A stretch of 11,645 nucleotides of DNA, from NCBI GenBank assembly GCA_030044475.1, contig JASHVP010000031.1, forward strand, positions 1 through 11,645. The letters are read 5' to 3'. The notes beneath the pieces were generated by a model. That model was not told the origin of the DNA. It ran no database searches and saw only the letters and a list, made by a program, of their open reading frames with translations. Below, one piece after another: positions 1-7,197 of the stretch. The stretch is from Thermoplasmata archaeon. GTDB lineage: Archaea; Thermoplasmatota; Thermoplasmata; Lutacidiplasmatales; UBA184. The position numbers and the translations under genes were made by a program. Every line of letters begins with the position of its first letter. Within the stretch, counting starts at the first letter, position 1.

Positions 1-1408
1 CGTACAGGTGCTGGAGGGCGGCCGCGGAGATCTCCCTCGCCGCCGTCCGCCACCGGTCGGGGTCCTTCCCGATCTCGGAGGCGATCCGGGCCGCTCGCTC
101 CAGCGCGTGGGCGACCGACGCGGTCGAGTAGGTGTGGATCCCCATCCGCTCCTCCCAGAGGTCGAAGCTCGGGGCGGGGAGCCCGGTGGCGGGGTCCCGG
201 AACTGGGTCAGAAAGTTCGCAGCCCCCTTGACGAGGGGCCACAGGTCGACGAGGACGTCCGGGTCGTTCCCGCGCTTGAAGTGGTGCCAGGCGGCCGCGA
301 TGACGGTCGCCGTCTGGTCGATCTGCAGGAACGGGGGCGGGTGCCAGGTGCTCCCGATCGCGCCGTCGGGGAAGTGCCGGTGGAAGAACGACCCGTCCGG
401 GTTCTGGCACTCCAGGGCGAACTCGAGGAACCGGGAGGCGTTCTCGTAGAGCCCGGCCTCGTCCATCGCCTTCGAGATGTAGCCGCCGTCGCGCCACCAG
501 CAGTAGTTGTAGGTGTCGCCCGTCCGCGCGAGGGAGCGCGTGTCGGGTGAGGCGATGATCGCGCCGTTCGTCCCGATCGAGTGCCGGAGGAGCAGGACGC
601 TCGCCTGGTAGACCCCCCGCCCCTTGGTCGAGAGCCCCTTCGGCGGGTTCGGGAGCCGGCGCTGGACCCACGTCGACCAGAACGCCTCCGACTCGCGCAC
701 GAAACGCGGGGGTCCGCCGTCCTGGACGTACGAGCGGACCTGGTGGACGCCCGGGAGGCTCCGTCCGGCGGCCATGAACAGGGCGACCTGGGCATCCCGG
801 TCGGGGACCGCCTCGAGGTCCCACTCCATCACGCTGTCGGCCGCGCCGTGGGCGACCGGGCGGCCCTCGAGCCGTCCGTCCTCGGCGTCGACGTACGTCC
901 CCCGCAGCCCCTTCAGCGTGTGCTCCCCGCACACCGCCCGGGTGATCGGCGGGTCCGAGAAGAACTCGAAGAAGTAGCCGCGCTTGTAGTGCACGAGCGA
1001 CGGACCGGCCGGGTCGACGTACGCCGTGTCCTGGTACATCGATTCCGCGATCTGGAACGCGTGGTACGCGAACAGGCGGAGCGGGCGGGGCGGGTCGGCG
1101 CGGACCCGAAAGACCCGGGCGACCAGGTCGTGGTTCGGATGCACGTGGTCCCGGACGACGAGCTGGACGCCGTGCCCCGTCCAGACCGACTCGGGGAGCC
1201 GTCCGACCCCGTACGGAGCCTGCGAGATGTCGTACCCGTTCCCGCGCCGCAGCCAGGCGAACCGCGACGCGCCGACGTCGAAGAGGCCGACCCGGGCCTC
1301 GCGCAGATGCTGGAATTGGCCGGGGTAGGGGTAGGTGAGCTCGCTCCAGTCCCCGTTCTCGTTGACGGTGAGGAGCAAGCGGCCGTTTCCGGTGACCTGC
1401 GTGATCAT
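1..1408 (-). CDS. GH15 glucoamylase-type glycoside hydrolase (3' end outside window)
   Basis: Family GH15 enzymes release glucose from the non-reducing ends of alpha-glucans or oligosaccharides; some members are trehalases. The gene is read leftward and runs off the window, so 469 residues are visible, where bacterial and archaeal homologues are commonly over 600. Residues 1-245 form an N-terminal beta-sandwich-like region opening with TGNGRLLLTV and YPYPGQFQHLREARVGLFDVG-type sequence. The (alpha/alpha)6 catalytic barrel begins near residue 265, with TNGAIIASPDT (280-290), YNYCWWRDGGYISKAM (300-315), PDGAIGSTWHP (347-357) and QIDQTA (362-367). DLWEERMG (416-423) carries the expected general acid, Glu419 with Glu420 beside it. 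The second catalytic glutamate would lie beyond the edge. ATG at 1408 is the only usable in-frame start, and homology begins a few residues after it. Glucoamylase fits the neighbouring alpha-glucan genes best, but trehalase or another glucosidase cannot be excluded. Confidence 0.88.
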   Translation of the reverse strand, partial: MITQVTGNGRLLLTVNENGDWSELTYPYPGQFQHLREARVGLFDVGASRFAWLRRGNGYDISQAPYGVGRLPESVWTGHGVQLVVRDHVHPNHDLVARVFRVRADPPRPLRLFAYHAFQIAESMYQDTAYVDPAGPSLVHYKRGYFFEFFSDPPITRAVCGEHTLKGLRGTYVDAEDGRLEGRPVAHGAADSVMEWDLEAVPDRDAQVALFMAAGRSLPGVHQVRSYVQDGGPPRFVRESEAFWSTWVQRRLPNPPKGLSTKGRGVYQASVLLLRHSIGTNGAIIASPDTRSLARTGDTYNYCWWRDGGYISKAMDEAGLYENASRFLEFALECQNPDGSFFHRHFPDGAIGSTWHPPPFLQIDQTATVIAAAWHHFKRGNDPDVLVDLWPLVKGAANFLTQFRDPATGLPAPSFDLWEERMGIHTYSTASVAHALERAARIASEIGKDPDRWRTAAREISAAALQHLY

Positions 1409-1484
1409 CGCGAGCGGGACCCCCCCCGGGAGCGCCGCGCCGGACGCCTCGCCGACCGCACCGACCCTCTCGGGAGAGCCGACG

Positions 1485-1492
1485 GTTTTAAC
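1485..1492 (-). promoter_or_regulatory. TATA-like box, probably for the GH15 gene
   Basis: An AT-rich octamer (GTTTTAAC on the plus strand, GTTAAAAC on the minus strand) stands out in very GC-rich sequence. It lies about 80 bases upstream of the GH15 ATG at 1408, which would give a leader of about 50 bases. The octamer is nearly palindromic, so it could also drive the divergent TetR gene. The same octamer occurs upstream of acs at 9639-9646. The rest of the 1409-1590 gap holds only this box and the palindrome at 1552-1585. Confidence 0.4.
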
Positions 1493-1551
1493 GGTTCGGT
1501 TCGACTCGCGGCTCCGGGCCGAGACTCCCCCCGTCGCGACCACCCCCAGTC

Positions 1552-1585
1552 CTTAAGAATGAGTGAGGATTCATTCATCCTGAAG
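1552..1585 (+). promoter_or_regulatory. 34-bp imperfect palindrome, probable TetR autoregulatory operator with embedded TATA-like CTTAAG
   Basis: Left arm CTTAAGAATGAGTGA (1552-1566) and right arm TCATTCATCCTGAAG (1571-1585) pair at 12 of 15 positions around a 4-base spacer (GGAT). The inner part, TGAGTGA against TCATTCA, resembles the TGAATGA/TCATTCA half-sites often seen for TetR-family regulators. The left end, CTTAAG (1552-1557), sits about 36 bases before the ATG at 1591 and could act as a TATA box. The site would then cover both promoter and transcription start. Its AT-rich composition contrasts with its surroundings. The function is inferred from position and symmetry. Confidence 0.6.
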
Positions 1586-1590
1586 CGTCG

Positions 1591-2253
1591 ATGCCCCGGT
1601 CAAAGGTCGCCAACCGAGAGGTCAAGGAGCGGCAGCGGGCGAACCTGCTCGCCGCCGCGCGGCGCCTGATCGTTCGGGGGCAGACCCCGATCACGATGGA
1701 AGCGCTGGCGGGGGAGGCCGGGGTGAGCCAGGGCCTGGCCTACCGGTACTTCCCGAGCAAGGACGCCCTCTTTCGGGCGGTGATGGAGGACATGCTGCGG
1801 ACCACCGAGGCGTGGGCCGTCCCCCCGGACGTCCTGGCGCTCCCTCCCCGCGCCCGCATCGAGCGGATGGTGGTCGCGATGCTCGAGCGACGCCAGGCGA
1901 ACCCCGAGTTCTTCCGGTTCTTCTTCCGGTCGCTCTCCGACGGATCCCTGCCGAGCGACCTCCGGGCCCGGGCCCAGGACCGGGTCCGCGTCCTCCGCGA
2001 GCGGCTGCGCGACCTCGTCGTGGCGGCCCAGGCCGCGGGCGAGATCACGGCCGGCGACCCGGACGAGCTCGTGGTGGCAATGGTCGCCTGCATCGAGGGG
2101 CTCTGGCGCCAGATGAGCCGCGACGCGCGCGGAGGCCGCCCGAGCGTGCTGCCCCGACCCGAGATCGTGCTGCGGCTGCTCGGTCCGACCCCCACAACTT
2201 CATCCCCTGCCCGCGCTACGCGGCCCGGCGCCCCACGGGCGGGCGCCGCCTGA
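1591..2253 (+). CDS. TetR/AcrR-family transcriptional regulator
   Basis: A ligand-responsive DNA-binding repressor of 220 residues, typical of the family. Residues 12-60 form the TetR N-terminal domain. The helix-turn-helix is at about 35-56 (ITMEALAGEAGVSQGLAYRYF), followed by the family-typical PSKDALFRAVME. Residues 80-195 are a mainly helical ligand-binding and dimerisation domain too variable to predict a ligand. The C-terminal 25 residues are Pro/Ala/Thr-rich and probably disordered. The ATG at 1591 has no obvious Shine-Dalgarno sequence, consistent with a short or leaderless archaeal transcript. The gene is followed 15 bases later by an ABC ATPase on the same strand. With the palindrome directly upstream, it probably represses its own operon until an exporter substrate or related signal binds. 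Confidence 0.92.
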   Translation: MPRSKVANREVKERQRANLLAAARRLIVRGQTPITMEALAGEAGVSQGLAYRYFPSKDALFRAVMEDMLRTTEAWAVPPDVLALPPRARIERMVVAMLERRQANPEFFRFFFRSLSDGSLPSDLRARAQDRVRVLRERLRDLVVAAQAAGEITAGDPDELVVAMVACIEGLWRQMSRDARGGRPSVLPRPEIVLRLLGPTPTTSSPARATRPGAPRAGAA

Positions 2254-2256
2254 CCC

Positions 2257-2261
2257 GGAGG
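2257..2261 (+). promoter_or_regulatory. Shine-Dalgarno sequence of the ABC ATPase gene
   Basis: GGAGG lies seven bases before the ATG at 2269, directly after the TetR stop codon (2251-2253). It fixes the ATPase start and shows tight operon packing. Confidence 0.75.
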
Positions 2262-2268
2262 AATCCCG

Positions 2269-3216
2269 ATGGCCCCCTCTCTCGAAGCACGAGCGCTGAC
2301 GCGGCGATTCGGCACGTACGCCGCCGTCGACAACCTCAGCCTCCGCGTCGACGGCGCGAAGTGCGTCGGATTCCTCGGCCCGAACGGCGCGGGCAAGACC
2401 ACGACCTTGAAGATGTTCACGAACCTGATCTTCCCGACCCAGGGAGAGGCGTTCGTCAACGGGATCTCGGTCGCGGAGGACCGGAAGCGGGCCCTCTCCT
2501 CCTGCGGCGCGCTGATCGAGACGCCCGAAATCTATCCGTCGCTGACCCCCCGCGAGGCGCTCGAGCTCGCCGGGGCGCTCCGGGGCATGGCCTCCGCGGA
2601 CATCCGCGACCGGACCCGGGTCGTCCTCGAGCAGGTCAAGATGACCGAGTGGAGCGACCAGAAGGTCGGGAAGTTCTCGAAGGGGATGAAGCAGCGGGTG
2701 AACATCGCGATCACCCTCCTCTCGGACCCGGAGGTCGTGCTGCTCGACGAGCCGAGCACGGGCCTCGACCCCCGCGGCATGGCGGAGGTCCGGTCGATCA
2801 TCCGCGGGTTGAAGGGGGAGGGTCGTCTCGTCTTCTTCTCCAGCCACATCCTGAGCGAGGTCGTCGACGTCTGCGATGACGTGGCGCTCCTGAACCGGGG
2901 CAAGCTCCTCTTCTACGACACCCTCGCGAACGTGACGGCGAACCTCTCGGGCGGCGCGACGAGCGTCGACGCGAGCTTCGTCGCCCCGGTCGGCGACGTC
3001 GACGTCCAGGGGAAGATCGCGACCCTCGGGGACGTCGCCTCGGTCTCCCGGTTGGACGAGCGCCGGCTCTCGGTGGCGATCAAGGGCGGTCCGGACGCGC
3101 GCGCCCGGGTGCTGAAGCAGCTCGCGGACCTGCCGTTCGGCCTCGTCGGCTTCCACGAGTCCCGGAGCGCCCTCGAGGAGGTCTACCTCCGCGAGATCCA
3201 GACGGGGGAGGCATGA
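2269..3216 (+). CDS. ABC transporter ATP-binding protein (ABC-2 exporter type)
   Basis: The 315-residue nucleotide-binding subunit hydrolyses ATP to power the permease encoded next. Walker A is GPNGAGKT (37-44). The signature motif is the variant FSKGMKQ (136-142), usual in the CcmA/NatA/DrrA group in place of LSGGQ. Walker B is VVLLDEP (156-162), with the D-loop TGLDP just after it and the switch histidine in SSH (191-193). The C-terminal part, from about 225 to 315, is an accessory domain of the type often found in drug and antibiotic exporters. Its stop overlaps the permease start as ATGA (3213-3216), implying coupled translation and a 1:1 complex. The substrate cannot be read from the sequence. 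Hydrophobic drugs, lipids or peptides are typical of this group. Confidence 0.93.
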   Translation: MAPSLEARALTRRFGTYAAVDNLSLRVDGAKCVGFLGPNGAGKTTTLKMFTNLIFPTQGEAFVNGISVAEDRKRALSSCGALIETPEIYPSLTPREALELAGALRGMASADIRDRTRVVLEQVKMTEWSDQKVGKFSKGMKQRVNIAITLLSDPEVVLLDEPSTGLDPRGMAEVRSIIRGLKGEGRLVFFSSHILSEVVDVCDDVALLNRGKLLFYDTLANVTANLSGGATSVDASFVAPVGDVDVQGKIATLGDVASVSRLDERRLSVAIKGGPDARARVLKQLADLPFGLVGFHESRSALEEVYLREIQTGEA

Positions 3217-4070
3217 GCGCCGCCGCGGCCCCCGGCACCGCCGTCCGGCGGGACGGCGCCATCGGTTCGGTGCCCGGCTCGTGGACCCAGACGTTCCTCA
3301 TGTCGAGGTACCAGTTCCGCGACTACCTCCGCTCGCAGCGGTTCCTCCTGATGATGGGGATCGTGGCGGCGATCAGCGCGATCCTCCTCACGCTCGTCGG
3401 CTACTACCGCCCCGCCGGCCTCGTCGGGTCCGCGAAGGCGTTCTACGCGAGCCTCTGGATCGAGGGGACCGAGGTCCTGATCGTCTTCGCCGGCATCATC
3501 TTCGGGGGCGACGCGATCGCGGGGGAGTTCCAGAACCGGACCGGCTACTTCCTGATGGGCCAGCCGATCAAGCGCTGGAGCGTCTACGCCGGCAAGTACC
3601 TCGCCGCGTTCGCGGCCGCGCTCGTCACGATCGCCGTCTACCTCGTGGTCCTCGTGCTGGCCGGCGCGTACTTCCTCGGGAGCGGCGCGTTCCCGCCCGG
3701 CCTCTTCGCGGCGTTCGCGATCGCCGTCCTCTACCTGGCGGCGTTGCTCGGCACGACGTTCCTGTTCAGCTCGCTGTTCAAGACGAGCATGTACGGGGTG
3801 ATCGTCGTCGCGATCATGTTCCTGTTCGGGTTCAGCCTGATCGAGGGGGTCATCGAGGGGCTGGTCGGGATCACCCCGTGGTTCATCATCACCTGGGCGA
3901 ACGTCACGATCGCCTACCCGATCACCAACGTTCCGGCCCACGCCGGGGCGCGCCTCGGCCTGATCGTCCAGTACCCGACGTACGCGCAGGGCCTCTCCGT
4001 GATGTTCGCGTACTTCCTCGGGACGACGATCGCCGGGCTCCTCCTCTTCGACCGCGAGGAGTTCACGTAG
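3213..4070 (+). CDS. ABC-2 type transporter permease
   Basis: A 285-residue integral membrane subunit that pairs with the preceding ATPase. After a roughly 40-residue cytoplasmic N-terminus, hydrophobic segments lie near 45-64, 86-104, 130-155, 163-186, 193-212 and 262-278. This is the six-helix layout of the ABC-2/NosY-like permeases. The loop GGDAIAGEFQNRT followed by GQPIKRW (about 98-122) is the typical cytoplasmic coupling region after the second segment. The start overlaps the ATPase stop by four bases and has a purine-rich GGGGGAGG just upstream (3204-3211). The ATPase and permease probably form a homodimeric half-transporter pair that exports an unknown compound. The TetR gene upstream suggests an inducible efflux function. 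Confidence 0.9.
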   Translation: MSAAAAPGTAVRRDGAIGSVPGSWTQTFLMSRYQFRDYLRSQRFLLMMGIVAAISAILLTLVGYYRPAGLVGSAKAFYASLWIEGTEVLIVFAGIIFGGDAIAGEFQNRTGYFLMGQPIKRWSVYAGKYLAAFAAALVTIAVYLVVLVLAGAYFLGSGAFPPGLFAAFAIAVLYLAALLGTTFLFSSLFKTSMYGVIVVAIMFLFGFSLIEGVIEGLVGITPWFIITWANVTIAYPITNVPAHAGARLGLIVQYPTYAQGLSVMFAYFLGTTIAGLLLFDREEFT

Positions 4071-4087
4071 GCCCGGGCCGTCGGGCC
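4070..4087. terminator. GC-rich hairpin between convergent genes (weak terminator candidate)
   Basis: GGCCCG (4070-4075) and CGGGCC (4082-4087) can form a 6-bp stem with a 6-base loop between the permease stop and the GH57 stop. No T-rich tail follows on either strand, as archaeal termination would favour. In such GC-rich DNA the hairpin may be chance. Confidence 0.2.
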
Positions 4088-4095
4088 CCCCGCGC

Positions 4096-5289
4096 TCACT
4101 TCAGGATCGGGACCCCGAGCTTCTCGAGCGCGCGCCGGCGCAGGTCGCTCAGCGCGTTCATGTAGTTCGCGTAGGCGTCGAACGGGCTCTCGTAGCTCGA
4201 GAAGTACTGGTGGACGCCCTGGTCGGCGCCGTGGCCGGAGACGTACATGTAGTAGAAGTGGTCGGACGTCAGCATCTTCCGCCAATCGGTCAGAGCGCCG
4301 GGGTCGTCGGCCTGCCGGACGAGGACCCCGACCTTCTTCGCCGCCTCGAACGCCGACCGCTGCAGGTCGTTGCCGAGCCACGCCCCCAGGTCCCGGTTCT
4401 GGTCGGCCCAGCTCATCGTGTACGGCACGCTGAGCGGGGCCCGGGGCGGGCCCTGGACCGCGTCCTCGACGGTCGCCCAGCCGAGGTGGGGGTGGCGACG
4501 GACCTCGCCCGGGAGCGCGCTCAGGAACTCGAGGATGCCGCTCTTCGCGGAGTGGTGCTCGCCGAACGTCTCGAAGTCCATGAACAGCCCGACGAGGTCT
4601 CCCGGCGTGGCGGCGAGCCAGCGGGCGTACTTGTCGGCGGTGAGCGGGTACTCGGACCACGACGTCGACGAGAACCGGAACCCGACGTCGTCGCTGAGCG
4701 GGTAGTGTCGGAGCAGGAGGAGGACGGTGGGCGCCGGGGCGGCGCAGTACCGGTACGTCGGCGACTGGCCCTGGAGGACCCCCTCCCATCCCTCCGCCAG
4801 CATCCCGTGGAACCCGTCCGCCTCGGCGAACCGCGCCAGGTCGTCGCTGTACGCGAGCTCGGTCATCCGGATCACCTTCGGCTCGGCGCCGAACTCGCTC
4901 CGGAGCAGCTCGCGGTGGAGGGCGACCTCCTCGTCGAGCTCCGGGGGCGGGACGAGGAACGCGAGGGAGTGGTAGTACGTCTCGGCGAGGAACGCCACCC
5001 GTCCGGTCCGACGGAGGGCCCGGAGCCGGTCGAGCACGTCCGGGGCGGCGAGCCGGGCCTGCTCGACGAACGTCCCGGTCACCGAGAGGCTCAGCCGGAA
5101 CTCCGGGTCCTCCTCGAGCGCGCGGAGCAGCCGGTCCATCGCGGGTCGATAGCAACGGTCGGCGATGCCCCGGAAGATCCCGAGGTTCCGCTCGAGGTCG
5201 AAGTAGGTGCGGCCCGACCCCAGGTCCAGGTACCGGAAGCGGGCGAGCCGCCACGGCTGGTGGAGGTGCAGGTAGAGCACGATCTTCAC
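4096..5289 (-). CDS. GH57 alpha-amylase / glucanotransferase-type enzyme
   Basis: GH57 enzymes cleave or transfer alpha-1,4-glucan chains by a retaining mechanism, and no signal peptide is seen, so it is probably cytoplasmic. The 397-residue protein shows the family regions in order: HLHQPWR (8-14); SVTGTFVEQ (69-77); RMTELAYSDD (141-150) with presumed nucleophile Glu144; FMDFETFGEHH (236-246) with presumed acid/base Asp238; and the C-terminal block YYMYVSGHGADQGVHQYF (346-363) followed by a YESPFDAYANYMNAL segment. The last pattern is common in short archaeal alpha-amylases. I chose the GTG at 5289, where homology begins. A longer reading from ATG 5427 would add 46 Arg/Ala-rich residues and run through the TATA-like box. 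Convergent with the permease and divergent from treS, it may supply maltose or oligosaccharides to TreS. Exact specificity is not determined. Confidence 0.9.
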   Translation of the reverse strand: MKIVLYLHLHQPWRLARFRYLDLGSGRTYFDLERNLGIFRGIADRCYRPAMDRLLRALEEDPEFRLSLSVTGTFVEQARLAAPDVLDRLRALRRTGRVAFLAETYYHSLAFLVPPPELDEEVALHRELLRSEFGAEPKVIRMTELAYSDDLARFAEADGFHGMLAEGWEGVLQGQSPTYRYCAAPAPTVLLLLRHYPLSDDVGFRFSSTSWSEYPLTADKYARWLAATPGDLVGLFMDFETFGEHHSAKSGILEFLSALPGEVRRHPHLGWATVEDAVQGPPRAPLSVPYTMSWADQNRDLGAWLGNDLQRSAFEAAKKVGVLVRQADDPGALTDWRKMLTSDHFYYMYVSGHGADQGVHQYFSSYESPFDAYANYMNALSDLRRRALEKLGVPILK

Positions 5290-5326
5290 GGCCGGGCCGC
5301 CGCTCCTCGAACCCCGAGCGGACCGA

Positions 5327-5338
5327 CCCGCGAGCGGG
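5327..5338. repeat. Short GC inverted repeat in the GH57 promoter
   Basis: CCCGC and GCGGG flank a 2-base spacer between the GH57 TATA-like box and its predicted transcription start. It could be an operator, but its composition makes chance likely. Confidence 0.2.
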
Positions 5339-5343
5339 CGGCC

Positions 5344-5349
5344 GTATAA
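5344..5349 (-). promoter_or_regulatory. TATA-like box for the GH57 gene
   Basis: CTTATA on the minus strand lies about 57 bases before the GTG start at 5289, giving an estimated leader of about 30 bases. It supports the GTG start, because the longer ATG 5427 reading would place the promoter inside the coding region. Confidence 0.5.
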
Positions 5350-5429
5350 GACGGGGTCCTCGGCCGACCCGGCCCCCGCCGCCCGGAGGCGGGCCGCCCG
5401 AGGGGCCCGCGCGACGTTCGAGAGCACCC

Positions 5430-5435
5430 TTTATC
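5430..5435 (+). promoter_or_regulatory. TATA-like box for treS
   Basis: TTTATC centred about 36 bases before the treS ATG at 5468 fits an archaeal promoter with a leader of about 10 bases. It is one of only two AT-rich islands in the 5290-5467 gap. Confidence 0.5.
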
Positions 5436-5449
5436 GGGGTGCGTCCCCG
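5435..5449. repeat. Short inverted repeat in the treS promoter
   Basis: CGGGG and CCCCG flank TGCGT immediately downstream of the treS TATA-like box and before the predicted transcription start. The position would suit a repressor site. The arms are only 5 bp and GC-rich, so this is weak evidence. Confidence 0.25.
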
Positions 5450-5457
5450 GTATTCTC

Positions 5458-5463
5458 GGGAGG
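5458..5463 (+). promoter_or_regulatory. Shine-Dalgarno-like sequence of treS
   Basis: GGGAGG ends four bases before the ATG at 5468. It supports this start, which lies just ahead of the conserved WF..VVFYEIPVRSFF block. Confidence 0.55.
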
Positions 5464-5467
5464 ACCG

Positions 5468-7144
5468 ATGGCGAGCGAGCCTCCCCCCTCGCTGCGCACG
5501 GGCAGCTGGTTCCGGTCCGTCGTCTTCTACGAGATCCCCGTCCGCTCGTTCTTCGACTCGAACGGCGACGGCATCGGGGACCTCCCGGGGGTCACGGCCA
5601 AGCTCGACTACCTCGGCCGGCTCGGCGTGGGGGCGATCTGGCTGCTCCCGTTCTACGTCTCCCCGTGGCGGGACGAGGGCTACGACATCTCGGACCACTA
5701 CGCGATCCATCCGAAGCTCGGCACCGTCGACGACTTCGACCGGCTGGTCGAGGAGGCCCACCGGCGCGGGATCCGGGTCCTCGGCGACTATGTGGCGAAC
5801 CACGTCTCGACGGACCATCCGTGGTTCCAGGAGGCGCGGCGGGACCGGTCCTCCCCCTACCGAGCCTGGTTCCTCTGGTCGGACACGGGCACGGAGTTCT
5901 CGCGCGTCCGGGTGATCTTCCGGGACGAGGAGACGTCGAACTGGAGCTGGGACGAGGTCGCGGGCCAGTACTACTTCCACCGCTTCTTCGCCTCGCAGGC
6001 CGACCTCAACTACGACGCGCCGGCGGTGCGGGCGGAGATGATCCGGTACGCCCGGTTCTGGCTCGGGCGCGGGCTCGACGGCTTCCGGTGCGACGCGGTC
6101 CCGTACCTTTTCAAGCGGGAAGGGACCCGCTCCCAGAGCCTGCCGGAGGTCCACCAGTTCTTCCGCGAGGTGCGGGCGATGATGGACCGGGAGTTCCCGG
6201 GGACGGTCCTCGTCGCGGAGGCGAACCAGTCGGTGCCGGAGACGATCCCGTACTTCGGCGAGGGCCGGGAGTTCCAGATGGTGATGCACTTCCCGCTCAT
6301 GCCGAACCTGTTCCTCGCGCTCGGGGAGGAGGACCCGCGCCGGATCGTCCACGTCCTCCGCGCGACGCTCCCCGCGCCGGGGGGGACGAGCTGGGCGTAC
6401 TTCCTGCGGAACCACGACGAGGTGACGGGGGAGCATCTGAGCGAGGACGAGCGCGAGATGATGCTCTGGCTGTACGGGCGGGACCCGCGCGCGGTGCTCA
6501 ACCACGGGCTCCGCCGTCGCCTCGCCCCGATGCTGGACGGGGACGACGATCGGGTCGAGATGATGACCGCGCTCCTCCTCGGGCTCCCCGGGGCTCCGTA
6601 CCTGTACTACGGGGACGAGATCGGGATGGGCGACCGTCTCGACCTTCCGGACCGCGACGGCGTGCGCACCCCGATGCAATGGTCGGAGGGGCCGACCGCC
6701 GGCTTCTCGACGGCGTCGCCGGACCGGCTGGTCCGACCGATCGTCTCCGACCCGAGGTTCGCGCCGTCAGTCCGAAGCGTCGCGGGAGAGGAGGGCCGGG
6801 ACGGCTCGCTGCTGGAACGGGTCCGCGCGCTCCTGTCCGTTCGCAACGAACGGGCCGAGACGTTCTCCTCCCCGCTCTACGACGCCCTGGAGCTCCCCGG
6901 ATCCCCCGTCTTCGGGTTCGTTCGCCCGGGCCCGGCCGAGCACATCCTCTGCCTCTACAACCTCTCGCGCTCCGAGGTGGAGGTGCAGGCGCGGTTGCCG
7001 GCGTGGAGCGCCCCCCACCCCACCGAGCTGCTCGGGCACGAACGTCGCCTGACCGTGACCGAGGGTGCGTTGCGCGGCCGGCTCCCACCGTACGGATTCG
7101 CGTGGGTCGGTTTCCCGAGGGTGCCGGACCCGCCCCCGCCGTAG
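5468..7144 (+). CDS. treS: Trehalose synthase (maltose alpha-D-glucosyltransferase), GH13
   Basis: TreS reversibly isomerises maltose and trehalose by an intramolecular glucosyl transfer. The 558-residue length and whole sequence pattern match the family: YEIPVRSFFDSNGDGIGD (21-38), AIWLLPFYVSPWRDEGYDISD (56-76), GDYVANHVS (106-114), SNWSWDEVAGQYYFHRFF (157-174), FRCDAVPYL (206-214), LVAEANQ (248-254), FLRNHDE (312-318), YYGDEIGMGD (380-389) and DGVRTPMQWS (397-406). The presumed catalytic triad is Asp209, Glu251 and Asp317. A C-terminal beta-domain of about 110 residues ends in a proline run, and no maltokinase domain is fused. The Cys before the nucleophile (family norm LRLDAVPYL) is a mild variation. 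Divergent from the GH57 gene, it may convert amylase-derived maltose to trehalose as a compatible solute, or the reverse. A GH13 maltase is the main alternative. Confidence 0.92.
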   Translation: MASEPPPSLRTGSWFRSVVFYEIPVRSFFDSNGDGIGDLPGVTAKLDYLGRLGVGAIWLLPFYVSPWRDEGYDISDHYAIHPKLGTVDDFDRLVEEAHRRGIRVLGDYVANHVSTDHPWFQEARRDRSSPYRAWFLWSDTGTEFSRVRVIFRDEETSNWSWDEVAGQYYFHRFFASQADLNYDAPAVRAEMIRYARFWLGRGLDGFRCDAVPYLFKREGTRSQSLPEVHQFFREVRAMMDREFPGTVLVAEANQSVPETIPYFGEGREFQMVMHFPLMPNLFLALGEEDPRRIVHVLRATLPAPGGTSWAYFLRNHDEVTGEHLSEDEREMMLWLYGRDPRAVLNHGLRRRLAPMLDGDDDRVEMMTALLLGLPGAPYLYYGDEIGMGDRLDLPDRDGVRTPMQWSEGPTAGFSTASPDRLVRPIVSDPRFAPSVRSVAGEEGRDGSLLERVRALLSVRNERAETFSSPLYDALELPGSPVFGFVRPGPAEHILCLYNLSRSEVEVQARLPAWSAPHPTELLGHERRLTVTEGALRGRLPPYGFAWVGFPRVPDPPPP

Positions 7145-7150
7145 ACCGGT

Positions 7151-7164
7151 GCGGTCCCGACCGC
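7151..7164. terminator. Small hairpin between convergent treS and GT4 genes (weak)
   Basis: GCGGT and ACCGC can pair around a 4-base loop in the 53-base gap between the two stop codons. No T-rich tract is present on either strand, so it is only a candidate. Confidence 0.15.
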
Positions 7165-7197
7165 CGCCGTCCGCCCCGGCGCGGTCGACGGCGACGG

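Noticed and set aside
8..1556. Several plus-strand open frames opposite the GH15 gene
   Set aside because: The minus strand gives a continuous GH15 sequence with conserved motifs through all 469 codons; the plus-strand readings show low-complexity composition.
5290..5427. ATG 5427 as start of the GH57 gene
   Set aside because: It adds 46 Arg/Ala/Gly-rich residues with no homology and overlaps the CTTATA box. The GTG at 5289 directly precedes the conserved KIVLYLHLHQPW start.
3914..6679. Very long open minus-strand reading frame (over 900 codons) overlapping GH57 and treS
   Set aside because: It is a shadow frame created by high G+C: Arg/Pro/Glu-rich, with no domain pattern, and it crosses two well-supported genes and their promoters.
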